Assembly (NCBI RefSeq): GCF_000524195.1 | Contig: NW_020170455.1 | Span: 39,432-103,431 of the forward strand | Length of the DNA stretch: 64,000 nt | Reading direction: 5' to 3' | Origin: Echinococcus granulosus | Taxonomy: Eukaryota > Platyhelminthes > Cestoda > Cyclophyllidea > Taeniidae | Shown here: positions 22,201-37,200 of the stretch, piece after piece | How the letters are laid out: every line of letters starts with the position of its first letter | Position numbering within the stretch: the first letter of the stretch is position 1 | Translations under genes and position numbers: made by a program | The notes under the pieces: generated by a model | Database searches by the model: none | What the model saw: the letters and a program-made list of their open reading frames with translations, nothing else | Told to the model about the DNA's origin: nothing

Positions 22201-25200
22201 GTTTGCTCAAGATTTTGTCGCTGAATAGTTTCAAACATTTGCCATTTCAGCTCGTTACAAAAAAGATAGTGTGCACAGCCTTAGGGAAAATACTTTGATA
22301 GCATACTAAGGCAAAAGGTCAAAGGTCAGCTATGAAACGGTCTTCGGTACGGTATCTAAAAATACGACCTGAAGCTGCTCGTCTTGTTTAAAATTCCTCA
22401 AGTTTTCGCCCTTTTGGTACATAATTTAAATGGCTTAAAGAGACAATTTAAGGATCTTTCGACTTTGTCTGAGAATTTTAACTTCGGGGAAATCTTGGAG
22501 CTTTCATTCAAAGTGGAAGGAACAATTTTCGCACTGTAAAAGTTTTTTTTGTTTTCCTAAAAACATAACATGTTGGAGACAGTACAAGGCTTTTTATTTT
22601 AAAATATGCTGCAATACATGAAGTCCAAAGTAGCCCTGATATTATTTTTGATTGTGCTAGTTTCTCCTAACTAGTGGCTTCCCAGTTTTCAAAAAGGTGA
22701 CACTTGAAATAATAAAACACGTCTAGTAAAACTTTGTTTACTTTAATACTTCATTTTAGTTACGAACCCAACTAAGGCCATTACTGAGCCATGCCAATGG
22801 CCCCCCATCCCTTTAGCCCGTCAGCAATGCATTTTTCGCCCTAGTATTGTCTTTTTCAGACTTTAGGAAATACTCGGGACGCCGAAGCAAACTCGATCCT
22901 ATGGAATAACTACCCTGATTTCTATTACTGAATGCTAACTATTTATGTGATGGAGGAAGGGCGCATGCTGTGGATGAGAGGATCTGTGAGAATTCTTGAC
23001 AAAAGGGTTGAAAATGACGTCTATGTTTGGAAACTACTCCAGTCTCGTGTTCTGCAGAAATGGTCTTAACTACTGAAGCGACACCAGCGAGATGTCTACC
23101 GTACCTACTTGAAGATAACAATGCAGTGAACACGCGATACCTCCGCCTCTCTGCTAGTCGGGTAGAACCCAGACAGATGTGACTGAGCAGCACTGAAGTG
23201 AGAACTAAGTGACAAAGAGGAATGGACGCGAAATTTTTATTTCTGCAAAAGCATTTTGAAATCTTTTGTTAAGCGGTTTTGCGTTTAGACCAGTGATCTT
23301 ACAACTGGTGATGGACATAAGTGATAGCCAGCACATTCTCCAGAACGAGACATCCACAATTATGAAAATAAGGACCTTCATTTATTGATAATTTAATCTA
23401 AATTCATGCACTCAATGAAAAATAAAAGTAACATAAACTATTAAGCCCGGATCCGTCTTGGCTTATCAATGCGGTCTTACCATATCGCCAAATAAAATAC
23501 CTTCTAATCTCGCATGGCATTCACTCGATTTGGCACTTGTCTTAATATGTAATTATCTACGGGGACTTTTCTGTTTCTGAGGCTTATTCTTTCGTCTTAT
23601 GACCTCATTTGTGACCTCCCAGCTTTTCCGCATACGAACAGTAAACCATTCGGGAATACTTGAGGAGTTGCATTTGTGGCAGCAGTAAGCAAAAGATATG
23701 GAAGAAGGCCCCTTCTGAGGAAGGTCGAACCTGCTTCTGACAAATCCCGTGTTTGGGATTTCACACGATAAGCAGTGGTGGAGGGAGATCCAATTCGAAG
23801 CATCGTAGCTGACCATAAATCCACGTTTATGGGCTGGGAGCAGGGTAATCCCCTTCAAAGTGCTGCTTTTGGCAAACATTACCACAAAAAGTGACTTGTG
23901 CACAGCATATCTTGCTGTTTAACGCCGTTCAGTCTCTAACACGATCTCTAAGGTGGAGTTTTTCTTGATGCAGTTTGGCTTTTATAAGACACCGAATTCG
24001 GTAGATCCAGTCTGATTTACAGCATGTATCACCACTAGTTGGTAGCATCCTCTCTAAATTGAGAATGTCTCGTTTCATTTTTGAATCTGCAGCGCAGTTA
24101 GCCAAACTTCACACGGGAACTCGTTATATTCGAATCAGAAGGGTGGCAAGAGGAAGCGCCGAGAACGACATTTCAAAGAAGAAAGTGAGCTTGTCAAGAT
24201 TTGACAGTTGTTCTTACCGCACGAGCTTTTCAATCCTCCTTTACGCTAATATAGTAAACAATTCATCTTTGCTAGTATTACTTATTACGGAATCAGAAGA
24301 GATCCGGGGCACCACAGCGAGGCAGTTCCACGCCGTTCATCTTAAATAACCTTCTGGTGTTCTAGCGTTTGTCGTGCTCACAAAATTGGCTGCTAGAATT
24401 CAAGATTTTTAGGGATGACTCAAAAGCAGCTAAATTCTAGGTTGACCATTTGCGAGTGAATATGAATTGTAACCTGACCAAGCAATTTTAAGGAGTTACA
24501 ATCCTCTATTCATTAGTTCCTTTCAAGGACCCTTTAAAATGTCCATTGGCATGACAAAGATGCATCCAATGTCCCCCATAAAATTTAATAATATCTAGTA
24601 ATAAACCAGAGAGGAAAGCAGACGGACTTATTTAGACAATCTCTGAACTGCATATCAAGGTAGCATTGGTGGTAAGTTTAACTTGGCGGACAGGAATCGG
24701 CACAGGTTGCGAGATAGACGCCTGCCTACGTGGAAGAATTATCTTATTTTTACCAGACTCAACATTCTCATTCATAATTGCACCAAACTTGAATGTTTTA
24801 CAAACAAATAAAACTAGTCCACCCTACATCATGACATTCCTATGCGAGTTAGACTGGAATTTAGTTTCCAGTTTGAGGGTTGACAGGACTTGCACCTTCC
24901 TTAACGCTTAGTTAAGCCTTCAAAATTGAGCTTCAAAGGTGATGTTGGAAAACTACAAAAAGAGCAGGAAACGAGTGGTAGAAAGGTAATGGTGCTACTT
25001 TCTGGATCAGATAACTAGAAGCCGTTGGGACGAGTGCTTCGTAGACGTTTCGTATTTGATGTTGCTTTGGATAAGCCGTTTGTTTCAATAACATCCAAAG
25101 GAAATTCTTTGAAAGTATTTGTTGCTCATTTGGGTAGTGTTTCTACAACCAAATTTTGTGATTCAGAGGAAGATGACAAAGTTGTCACCTCTAACCACTA

Positions 25201-28200
25201 TCGCGGATACCCACATTACCGAAAGCAAAACTTTCAGACTCATCCTTAAAAGAAAAAAACAGAAATTAATCCTCACGTATTTCCAAGGGACCCCCTCTTG
25301 ACACCAAAGAAAAATGCAGAACCAAGCGTAGCCAAATAGGCTCACTCCACCTTCTTAATAAAAGTCAAAATGACAGAAGCATGATTCTTTAATTTTCTTT
25401 TCCAAAGAAATGGCCCATTATGACCTTTGATCCCCTTTAATGGGTCACTAATTTGCTCATTCCACAATCACGAGCCATTTTTGGCTTTACAATTAATGAA
25501 GCCAGCCATAACCATCTTTATTTCTACCCTAATGTCTTAACGGAATTCTCCTTGCCATCTCGATTGTGAATGTGTGAGGTAGAGAAAAAATGATGGCCAT
25601 CACTTAAAGGGATGGCGCGGAGAGAATATGAAGGTGCTGATGGAGCACTACCCCTCACAGTGGCATTCTGAGTGCTGTATGAGGACTTCCCACGAGGATG
25701 TTGCATTGCCTTATGATGTCAGGGTGACGTTCCGAAGAGAAAGGCTTTTTGCACGCCCTTGAGTTTTTAGGAGTAGATAGGCTTCAACTCTGGTGGCAGA
25801 CAATTTCTAATGGAACATTTTGTCCAATACACAAGAAAGGCATTAATTGCTGGTTATAAGGTGGAGTGAGTGGTGTACCTTCCGGGGACAGCCAATGATA
25901 TGTTCGTTCGCCTAACAAACATTGGAATGTAAAAGGTACTTCTCATTAAAAGTCAATAAGCGGTTTTACCATGTAGGCAAAAGAGGTGAAGAGCAGTATC
26001 ATGACTTTTAAAATCTTTTCTTTTATTTGGTGATGCATGCAAAACTCAGCTGCTCAGCTTCCACCACGATTTGCATTAGTTGAGGGGTAACTAAGACTTG
26101 CTTTTGCATCAACAATATTAGCCATTACTAAAAAGGTCAGAAAAGTCTCAAATTGTTTTCATAAATAAAGACATGCAATTCCTCATTATTAAGGGTCAAG
26201 GGTTCTGCCAGAATTCATGCATCACCGCCTGGCGATTTAGAATCAGAAGGAAACAGTAGCTTCTGCTACCGCACCTTCCCCAAATGTGCTGCTTTTGCAG
26301 AAATACTCACAATTTTGGAACAGGGCCTGATTTTGTTAAGCAGAAAAACTCGAATCGCATTTAGTAAATGCAACCAACGCTCTATAATACAAGCATTCAA
26401 AATAAAGGGGATTTATTTGGAGGGACATTAAAGATTGCTGCATTGGTGGACTGAGCATTCTATCCGTGCTTTATGGAGCATGCGTAGAAGAAAATCGTCT
26501 GTTTATTTATGAAATCCTACAAGTCAGTGCACTAATATCATAAAACAACACGAAAGCCTTTGGGCGCCTGATAATTAGTTGGAACATCGCAATTCGACTT
26601 CACTGAGCACAACAGGGTCCTTACGTATACATTACGTTCACGAGTGCCCTCAAAGAAGTGAGTTCAAAACGCACGGGTAAAGTTTATAAATCTACTCCTC
26701 CTTCGTCGCATTAAATACTTACCGATTTTTCGTTGGGTTATTTAAAAACTGGAAATTTTAACCCTAGAAGGACAGATAGAAGGGTGCACAATTGTTGGTG
26801 GGACAGGTATGGATTCTGTCGAGTTGAAATGCAATAACACCTCCAGGGAAGACGGATCAGTTAAGCATCCTCCCTCTTATGGTAGCTTATTTGATTTATA
26901 CCGAGGACATTCAGTTCGTCCGTGATTTGGTATTTAAAGCTGTGCAAAAGCAGGTGAATGGGAAGGGACCATCAATTCTAAAATTCTTTCCAATCTTCTC
27001 CAAATTAAAGTATAGGCTCGAAGACGAACGAAAATTCGGAGATATGAATATTTTCAGGAAAAGATAGCAAATTCTAATCAAAAAAAGAAAAATGGAAAAC
27101 CTATTCATAAGAATAGCGCTAGTTTAGTCTACTGCCGATGATTCCGTCCAGCTCCAAGTCTTTTTGTGCCAAGATTTTGTCATTGCAAAGGAATTTGCAT
27201 TAGTCAAAGGAGTGCTACCAATCCTACGTCTTCAGTGTAAGTTACCCTTTTCTTGCAGCCATTTGGACATTTTCCGTGACATTTTAGTGAAGAGTCTTGA
27301 TGCAAGTATCTTCTTTTATACAAATTGAAGTGTCTAACACTAAGGTAAATTAATAGTTTGGATGGCGAAATCAGTTTCATGTGGACATCACGAGTCTGCG
27401 CCGCATAAGCCTTTGCACGGACCTCTACCCTATCGCTCACTCATTTAGTATATGCAGTGGAATCTAATTTCTTGCTCATTTTTTAGTCACTGCCATTGGA
27501 TTGCGGTAAAACTGGAGTTTTATTTGGGTATATTTCGATAGTTCACTAATTTCCAAAGCAGAGATGCTAACAGAGGGTAGATGTTTATGTAACTCTTGGG
27601 AAATTTTAAAAGTGGTAGGATTTCCCTGTGAAGTAAGTAAAAAGCGCAATTTGAGCCGTTTTGGGGAGAGGCCTACTACTTTATTTGAGGAGGTAAAAGT
27701 AGACGAAAATGTATTTCCCACCACTTTGTTTCATTAAAGCCTCATAGTGAAATGGCTCTATTTCGCTAAAATAAAGCAATATCTCAAAAACTTAGGGTAA
27801 AATTTGTTGCAAACTTTCCCATTATGAACATTTTGCCTTCCAACAGGTGATTTTGAACAGCCTAACACGTCTACTCCAAGTGTCAAATATGCATGAGGCC
27901 ATGATTTCTTGGCTGAATCCCACATCGCAAGTGTATGACGTATTCCAAACCGGTAGGTTTGACAGAAAGTCAATGACCTTTGGTGGCCTTGAACAGTGAA
28001 ACGCCTTGGCTGTGTTTTGCGGATCCCCTTCCGCGGCAGACCTCCAAAAGGAATGCATCCATTTAAATTCGCCACATATATACTGCACCTGAGCAAGACT
28101 TTATCCCAAATAAGATTTGCAAAGAAGCGCAGGTCTATTCAATGCAATCGTAGGTCATAGGGATCTGTTTTATAAGAAAGCAGCTTTAACAACCCATGTT

Positions 28201-31200
28201 CTTTAATTTAGAAGAAGCGTTTAAAAATGCGAAACGTTAAACTATTTAATCCAAAAAAGTATAACCTCCTAATTGGTTTTTAGTAGAATCAAAGTAAAAG
28301 GGGTGCAAACTTCAGATTTTGGGCTTTAAATAGGTTACACTACTCCGGAGAATCAACGCCCAATTTTAATTACGTTGCAGCACATGTTTTTGTCATGAAT
28401 AAATTACAAGTAGAGTATTTATGGAATATATTATCATTGTTGGTCATTAACGTGCATGTGCTGGATAAACAACCATGAAAAGCGCTACTGTTTTGTCTTG
28501 CCCTTAGTTTATTTTTGATGGTGTTGGTGGGTTGTTGTATTCGCGAGAATTTCATAAACACACGACTTTTGCAAGTGTGTCAAAACACATCCTTTAAAAG
28601 TTGTTACATTGGTTCTTATCTAAAATGTTGCGAAAAAGGAAATTGGCGATATGGTAAAACAGCAGGAACCAATCATATTTCTTCTTTGGGGGAAATAAAA
28701 TCGACACAAATTCCTAAAAAGTATTCATCATCACTCACCAGTTTTATTTTTAGACGGTTTGAAGCCCAAATCGCACGGTTGACAGGTCTCATTTCCTGTC
28801 TTCCATTCGTTTGGCTTGCACGGCTGACATATCCAACAACACGTCTTTGATTTGTCCTTTATTATCTACAGAATATTTAATCCAACAAGTTATACTTTGA
28901 CTAGATTGAGCTATTAATTAATCATGTCATTTGATGCACTTAAAAAAGGGCATCTAGTAATTGATGGAAAAACATCTTTGACATTTCAGTCATTAAAATT
29001 CCTGAATTGTCTTAACAGTTAAACCTCACTGCTGCATTTAAGTCCGCGTCAAGCTGGTCAAATATCAAACTTTTGCTAGAATGGGCATTTTGGGGTGAAT
29101 TAAGGGACGCTTTATTTTAAAACGCTTTTCGATGTCTGGGATGGTGATCTGAGTCTACGGCGAGAGGGAAGGGGGAGGGAGGGAGTGCATAAAATAGCCA
29201 ATTCCAAAGACAGTACATCGGGAACTTGATGACCCTGCTTGTGGTTATACACAAGAACCCACAAGAGGGAAGCAAATGGACAGGATTAATAATACCATTT
29301 TAGGAAGGAGAGGTGCGTTGGGAGAATTTTGCAGTAGTTCGACACTTAGTAATTGGTGCACTCTCAGCAGAGAAAATAATGGGTCTTTTCGAATGGAGTG
29401 ATTGCCTATTAGGGATGAACTTATGGAAAATCTCTTGTTATCTACATTAAAAGAACACTTAAGAACAAATTTTACTATCGCCTAAATTGATTACGATAAA
29501 TTGACTATGATATATCATTTATTATAGTATAGAAGAGTAAGCAGGCATTTTTCAAAAATAATATGAGTGCTTAATAATTAAAAAATATTATTGCGTTCTG
29601 TTTTTAAAAAAAATTTTAGATAATAGACTTGAAGTGAGATTCTCTTTGAAGCCTTACATGCGGGCCTAAATCCCAACTTTCGTGTTTTATTGGTTGACTG
29701 TATATAACACCCCTTACTAGCCAATCATAAGCCGAATTATCGCAAGAAACTGGGGGGAGCGAGCATAAAAAGTGTGCTCACAAACAACTTTTGATATTGT
29801 TGATCAAAACAAATGTTGGCTCAGTGAATACGAGCACAAGGCTCTGATGAAACAGAAGAAGGAAAAATTAGTCAAAGAAGCGCCTGTTCAACTTTGCTCA
29901 TATTGCGAGTGTTAAATCAGTCTTGTTCTAACTGACAAAGAGCACAAGGTATCTTTTTATATCCTCTTTACTGAAAGTATAAACGGCGTACTTTGAAAAA
30001 GAAACTTAATTGGGCGGCTTTGTTTACTTAAATGCTTCCCCTAAGAGTTGCGCAAACCTTCGAAGAATTGTGTCAAACGGAAGTGACAGATTTGAGAGCA
30101 GAAAAAACCGGCAGCATTTTGCTTTGAAGTACATCATTGTTACTTGATTCTTACTGGAAAATTACAAGTGGATTGGAGTTGCGAACCTCTTTTTCATTTG
30201 AATAGTGTGCCATCAACAGGAATATAAGCTGGCAAATTATGTACTTAGGAGTTCTGAATACCTTAAAATCTTTTCCTGTAGCACAGACCTCCGTACTCAT
30301 TCAATCACCGCTCGTCACAGCAAAATACACTTGTACCAGGGTGCACAGTTTTTTGGATAGGGGGATGAAGCTCACGTACCACAGGGAGAAAATGGAAGAC
30401 CACCGGAAATAGCATATGAGGAGATCACCTATGAGAAGGCGCAATGCAAAGCATTTCTGTTTAGATACGTCTTCTAGGCAGGAGGCGATTTGAAAACAAG
30501 AATCTCGTTACGGAACAGATGACGTCTACTCTGGAAAAGGAGGTGTACATTAGAAAAAGCCCAATCCTGATTACTGTGGCCCGTTCATAATATCATCAAA
30601 AGGGGATAGTGACCATACCTCATGAATCCACTGGTCAATTTTAAGTCTGTTGAGGCCAAAATAAATAATCAGTTTCTTTCAAACAAATCTCTTTCAAGAA
30701 TTTCTTCTTTTAAGTCCACTTCGTTCTGAAAATACGAAGATCATAACAATGTAAAACAGCCGTGCGCTGACCTTTCAAGGATAGGTGAGGATTAGAGTCG
30801 CTAAATAACAAAATGAAAAAATTGAGTCAAAAGTTGGAGACAGTCTATGCCTAGGAAAAAATATTACATTGCCTACTGATACAACTTCTCTTCCAGAATT
30901 TTGGCAAATAGCCAGGATTGAAATGACACTCTTAGTCAAGAAGAGGTGAATTTGGACCCTTTTTTCGATGCTAATCAGCTAATCTGCTGGTCGCTTACAA
31001 AAAAGCGGCTCGGTGTGTTAAAACATGAGCCCGTCCCAGTGTAACCAAATGTTCCAGTGCAGAAGGCTTCCTCGCCCAGTAAGACGAGAACTTGCTCCAA
31101 AATTTACTTTTTATGCAACACTATTTCTCTGAGCATAAAAACGCTGTCCAAGCCACACTCTTTTCCACTACACTTTCGTTTCTTCATTGTCCATTCTACC

Positions 31201-34200
31201 GAGTGTTAAACAGGTGGTAATACTTGGGAATAGACTATCAAGGGAATATGAAGGATAGGGAAGGGAGCAAGGCATTAACTCCCTCTATTTCATCCGAAAG
31301 TTCGAATCTAAAGGATAAGCAATTCAGCGATGCAAGATCTTGTAGTTGTGTAAGAATCAGAAGAAAACTTTCATTAATCTGATTGACAACGGCTATGCCT
31401 GAGTGGTTTCCAGATGCCAAATGGGTATGTCTGGATTATTTCTACGTGGTACGTCCTGCTGACACGAGCCAATTCCTCTATTAACGCTATGCAGGAAGTC
31501 ATATGAAAAAATTTCCAGCTATTGAGGCAGTTTTCATTCCTAAAGCAAATAATCTCAAACAACATTCGTCAGGCTTTGCAGAATTTTCATACACTGAGGG
31601 ATTAATGAAAGGTGAAGGTGGTGAGAGAGACAACATAGCATCATACTGATAAACTGGCACATTTCATTCCTACTTTATAGTGCTTGCATAGCAAAATATG
31701 CATGTATTCAACGAGTCTCTACCAGTCAGAGCAAGTCATTGCCAAGAGCTTTACCAAAAACTTTGCGAACTTTCTGATCAAACGATGGCACAAAAAATAG
31801 TTGAAGTCAGTCGAATATTCAAGTCACTTGTTTCAAATTACTGGAATAAGTTAGCTTAGTCTAAATTTCTATCCGTATAATATAGGACTAATCTGGTTAC
31901 TGCTGACTGCAATAGATACCGAATGCGATATCGACGGTTGAAATGTTATCAAATAATGTCTCTTTACATTATTTGATTTAAAACCATTTACATCCTTAAG
32001 ATTTGCTTTTAAACATTTCTTCATTTTTGCCCCCTATTTACTTACGTTCAGATAAGCGTAAGTTTATAAACAAATAATCTACTTTTCAGGAGGAAGATAC
32101 TCAAGTGTTCCTATTTTACATCCAAACGGGAAGGTCGGGTAATTACAAATGATTCAAACGAGTAAGGATTTTTTTGATAGAAAAGTATCTACCTTAGCTT
32201 CCCATGCACCACAGGGCTCACTGCAAAACGACCGAACCGGACCTGAAGCTGTTGCATTCGGCGAATCACCCTGCCACTGAATAAATTCCTCTTGAAGCGT
32301 TATTAATTGGCCATGTTTCCATCGGCCAACCTGGACGTAGTCAAACACCTCCTCGCCACGTTCATTAAAGGTGTGCTGATAATTCATTAAATCGTAACTG
32401 AAATATGCACAGGTAATTTATCAACAATACAATCTACAATAAAGCTGGTTAAATTAGATTCTAATTACCTTCCAGGTGGGTCACCATTTTCGTCAAAAAA
32501 GATCGTATCACCGTTGCTGTCAGTGTAGTTGGATTTCAGTAATTCTTGACGCAAAAGGCTCCCATTCACAGGTAGCAAACCAGGACAGATTCCCGGACGT
32601 CCAACACCACACACTATCTCCTGAACTCGATGCAGCGCAATGGCTACCACGTAAATGGCCAGATTTAGGAGGGACAGTTTGTTGTCCTGATACATAGGCA
32701 CATTCTTTAAGCTTTCCTCACCTAAAAAATTAATTTTTTTAAATGAAAATAGTCTAATTTTAGATTTAATGAGGTATTGTTCGGTATTTTGAAGGCCTTA
32801 ACGAAAATCGTGGCATTTCTAACTTTCAGACATTACTGAGACCACACCCTTGAAATCAATATCAGCCTAAATAACGGGCCATGAGTACGCCTCATGACCC
32901 CATTTACCAATAATCAATACACCTTCAGAGCAGAGCACAATTCACAGGGTCAATAAAACTTTATTTTTGACTTGAAAATGATATGCCATGTTATTTCACG
33001 AGTGATAACAAATTGCAATAATTAATTTCGGCTTGGTCAGACGTGGACTGAAGGTTACTTTACAACAAGCCTTATCTAGTAACAGCACATGGGATAAATA
33101 CCAAAGTGTGTGGGTAAGTTAGTTGCGGTTAGTTTCACTAGAAAAGTGGACCAACCAGTGCAGGGCTTGCGCAAATTGTCCGACGAAGGCGTGATTGCGC
33201 AATCGAATTTCTGTTCCCAAAATTCCGTGAACCAGGGGCTAATGTTATGATGCGTTTGTGGCGTCAGGTTGGTAAAGTATTCATCAAAATCCTCCACTTT
33301 GGGGGAGTGAATTTTGATGGAGAGACTGCCTTGAGCCAGACGACTGAATGCTCGTTCTCCGGTCTTGGGGTCGACCAGGGGTCCAAGTATGTCCTGCCGA
33401 TCCGACCACCCATCACTTACGAAAGAAATGGACAAAAAAGGGGGATCTGCAATTGTCTGCTCTACAGCGTCAGTGTTTGTATCATCCATTAATTTGCAAT
33501 TCTAATAGATGTACCATGACAACAATTAGGACTCTGTTACAGGTCTTTATAATGTCGATGAAGGAATAAGTACGCAAGGGAAATGACAAAAATGTCATCA
33601 CTGTGCGGCAATGGCCAACCCTTCTGTCTTTGAAGTTAAGATAAATAAAGGTCGGGAGAGAAGGAATAAAATATCATGCTTTGGCTGGAAGAGCTCTAAT
33701 TTTTTTGAGCAAAACCATTAGGACATTACCATTGAGAATTTTTACGACCTTAAAATTTTAAAATTGAACGATGACACTTGTCGTAGGAAGCGATGGGAAT
33801 ATTAGAACGCACAGGCTTGCTTGTCTTCCGATTTGAGCAAGCTGTTTTGGCAGGAGATATACTTCTGTTACAGTTTTTAAATTCCAGTCATAGTCAAGTT
33901 TAGAAGTAGCATTAGAAAAATTTTTTAAATATTATCCAACTTTCCCTCACGTACAGCTTATCACTCATGGTTAAGGTGCCCAGAAGCAGTAAAAAATTTC
34001 TCAGTTTTGCCTCATGATTTTGACAGGAGCTGGTAAAAGTACCAAAACAACCGAATTTGACTAGAATATTTACCGATTCAATTTTTGATACTTTTGTTTT
34101 GGGATTGCTAATTTTTGCTATATACACATATTTTGAAGAACCAGGAGAGTAAAAACTACTATTTGCCCCTACTTTTATTCTTAAAATTAAAACTACTTCA

Positions 34201-37200
34201 ATTTGATTGACTCCTGTTTAATTAAAAAATAGTTTCAGATCTCGTTGACTTTGTTTAACATGATGTTCGCCGATTGAAAAGGTTTGATTAAAAGGCGCAA
34301 AGTGTGTCTGCCCAATTCCAACCATTTCTCCCTTCTTTTAAAGCTCGGAAGTTGGATCTGATGTTTATTTCTAACTTGACTGCAATATAGGCCAACCCCT
34401 TATCTTTTTGACTTCCTAACAACATAATTTATAAAGCAAATGAATGGTACCTCCAAGTAAAATTGAATGTCGTAAATTGTAGGGAAGAATGGCAAGTGTT
34501 TCATAGAAAAACACACCAATCAGACAGACAGCGACGTAATCTTAACGATAAACCGGTCATACCAAGACTGGGATCATGAAAGGAGATAAAAAGAAACAAG
34601 GAATTTCGCAGGAGTCATCAAATGTAAATAACGGATGCCAATTTTTGTTTGAAAAACAGTACAAAATTCCCCTTTTTTATAATCCCATCTCCCACAACTA
34701 GTGCCTTTTTATTGGGTTTCTGAGTTTTATAAACTTTACGACACTTAAGCGACAAAATCCGAATTTTCCGATGGGGTAATGTGGAGGCAAACTTCAAATC
34801 ACGAGCTGAGTTTACCCAGAATTAAACAGATTGTGTCGTGGATTACTGTCACATCTTCGGTTTCTTTATTCGGTGAGATAAAAAGAATTTCCGCTCTCTT
34901 ATATCAAGACAAACTTATTTATTTATCCTGTTCAAAAGTTGTTGTTGAGACAGCATTATGTGGGCTATGGCAAGGAATACGTGATTTGGCAATATATCTA
35001 ACTACCCTAGAACTTTAGCCCCTAAGGTTAATGCATCATCTTGATGACGCAGAGTCCCACATCGGAGCATCGTGGAAGGCAGACATTTGCTGTGAAGACT
35101 CAAGGGCTGAGGCCTAGCCAAATCTCCCTGACGTTTGGCACTTTTCCTTAATCTGGGGTTCTAATCACCAGCCTGTATCCAAGCAAGAGGAAATCAAAAA
35201 AATATTAAAACACCTAGTAATGAGTTCCTTGTAACTTTTGCTGCAGATACAGTTATTTATTTCCTCATTTTAAAGGCGTGCGATTCTTATTCCTTCAGTT
35301 GCGATTTGGTAACTGTTTCCGCAAAAATGGATGAGTGAATTAACTTCCTGACGCAATCTTTGTCTACACCTGATGAGATATTCAGCAGACCTGGCCTGGT
35401 TATTGGTAGGTGCTCTCGTTCGTGATGTGGGCGGCCATCTCCTTGTAGGATAAAGTGGTCCATTTAGTTTCTTTTTCATCTCAATCGGTATAAAATCATG
35501 TAAATACTAGCGACAATTGAAGCACATGGTAAAGTCATGGTGTTTCGTCCATGTCAATGGCTATCCCAGCCATTTCATAAATTGGTGATAAACCTTCTCC
35601 ACACTGATACACCACTTTTTATTGCCATTTCTGATATAAGATAGAAGTTACTCAAATTTCCCCCCTTCATATATTTTTCACCTCTTGAGACCCCAGAAGT
35701 GTAGATGGACTATGTCGTACCACCCAGAAAGAATTTGATTCGATGGTCATGTATCACTCAAATATGCAGGAGGTGTGAGAAGATCCTCCAATGTAGGGAA
35801 ATAAAAGCTCAGGTGTGGCTATTGATAAGTTGCTTGGAGTAATAATCCCCACCTTTTCATTAGACTAGACTGTTGAAAAATAAGTAAGATAGTAAAAGAA
35901 GGTACTCGAGGCTAAATTAGTTTCAACTACTTCACTTGGAATTACCTTAGCTGCCTTTTAACCCATTAAAGTGTAGTTTATCACTTCGGTACAAAATAGT
36001 ATCTTAGTTTGAAACATTTGACAGTTGGATTTCTGGCTGCAGAAGAGGCATACGGACGGAAACTTAAAAACTCAACAGCCTTTTAATCTTCTTACCGAAC
36101 GCATGATATTTAGGTAAAATTAACATTTGCCATTTATTTGTTAGGAAAGCTCTTTTTCCTGTCATCACCAAAAAATTCATCTTCGTTAGGGAAAAGATAA
36201 GTAGTTTTCAATAAACTTTTCTCAAACTAAACATTGGGTATTCAAAGTGTTTTAGGGAATTAAGATGGCAGATTTATAGCACAAAAGAATTTTTAAATGT
36301 AATGATTCTATCATTAAAATACGTTTCACTTTTCATTTGGAAATGCCCTTGGCAAGGGGTTTGCATAAAGCCCAATTTTTCTCCTCCAAGGTGAGGCATC
36401 TTACTAACAAAATGACTTTTAGTGCCCTGTGTTGAGTTACCAACAAGGAAGATGGCAAATTGTCATGTCTTATTCTTGGCATTTTGGCCTCCATTCATAC
36501 TGCTCCTCCTTCCTGATTTCTAAAGTTCGGTCAGTACTGCCGACTGTTCCACAAAGGTTCAGCTGTACTGATGAGTCCTTACAGAAAATATCTAAAGCCA
36601 ATCCTGATATGCGTGTGAATGGAGCAGGGGACTTTGACAAATTAAATGCCCTTTCCAATTCATGAGGATGGGGATAGTCGCAGTTAGACCTGAACGCTCC
36701 ATCTTCCCTCCTCCTCAGGTGGCTCTATTACATGACGTGTTTCGGGTGTCTTTGGAATAATGCATTCAACACGAACATACACAACCGAAATGCCACAATT
36801 ATGCTGATGACGCCTATCACAAAGAAGAATTTTTGTCCCCTCAATGAAGGTACCAATTTCTCAAAAAGCTGACCCATTCTGTGGATAAAATTGGAGCACA
36901 TTCAATCTAAGGAAAAAACTTTCGCATTACAAATTTTGACACTTACGCTCCGATGAGCATGTAGCCCTTCCCCTGCAGATGTAAGGTGTCCATGGCTTTC
37001 AGCAAACCAGCCACCGTTTCGCCTTGGCAAAAGCACACCACAACTTTGGCCTTTCGGTCGGGGTTAAAGATGTCCTGCGCTAACTCGAGAAAAGCTTCCT
37101 CTGTCTCCTTGTTGTCGATGCTCCTCTCCGTCTCAGAGCAAATTCCGATTTCATCCATACGATACCTCAGTGCGGCTATGCCTCGATCACCGTAGAATCC

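Noticed and set aside
23553..23903. 116-codon minus-strand ORF in mGluR intron 6
   Set aside because: No family recognised and no splice context. Length is within chance for a region this size.
28515..28850. 111-codon plus-strand ORF
   Set aside because: It overlaps antisense the mGluR Cys-rich exon and has no independent support.
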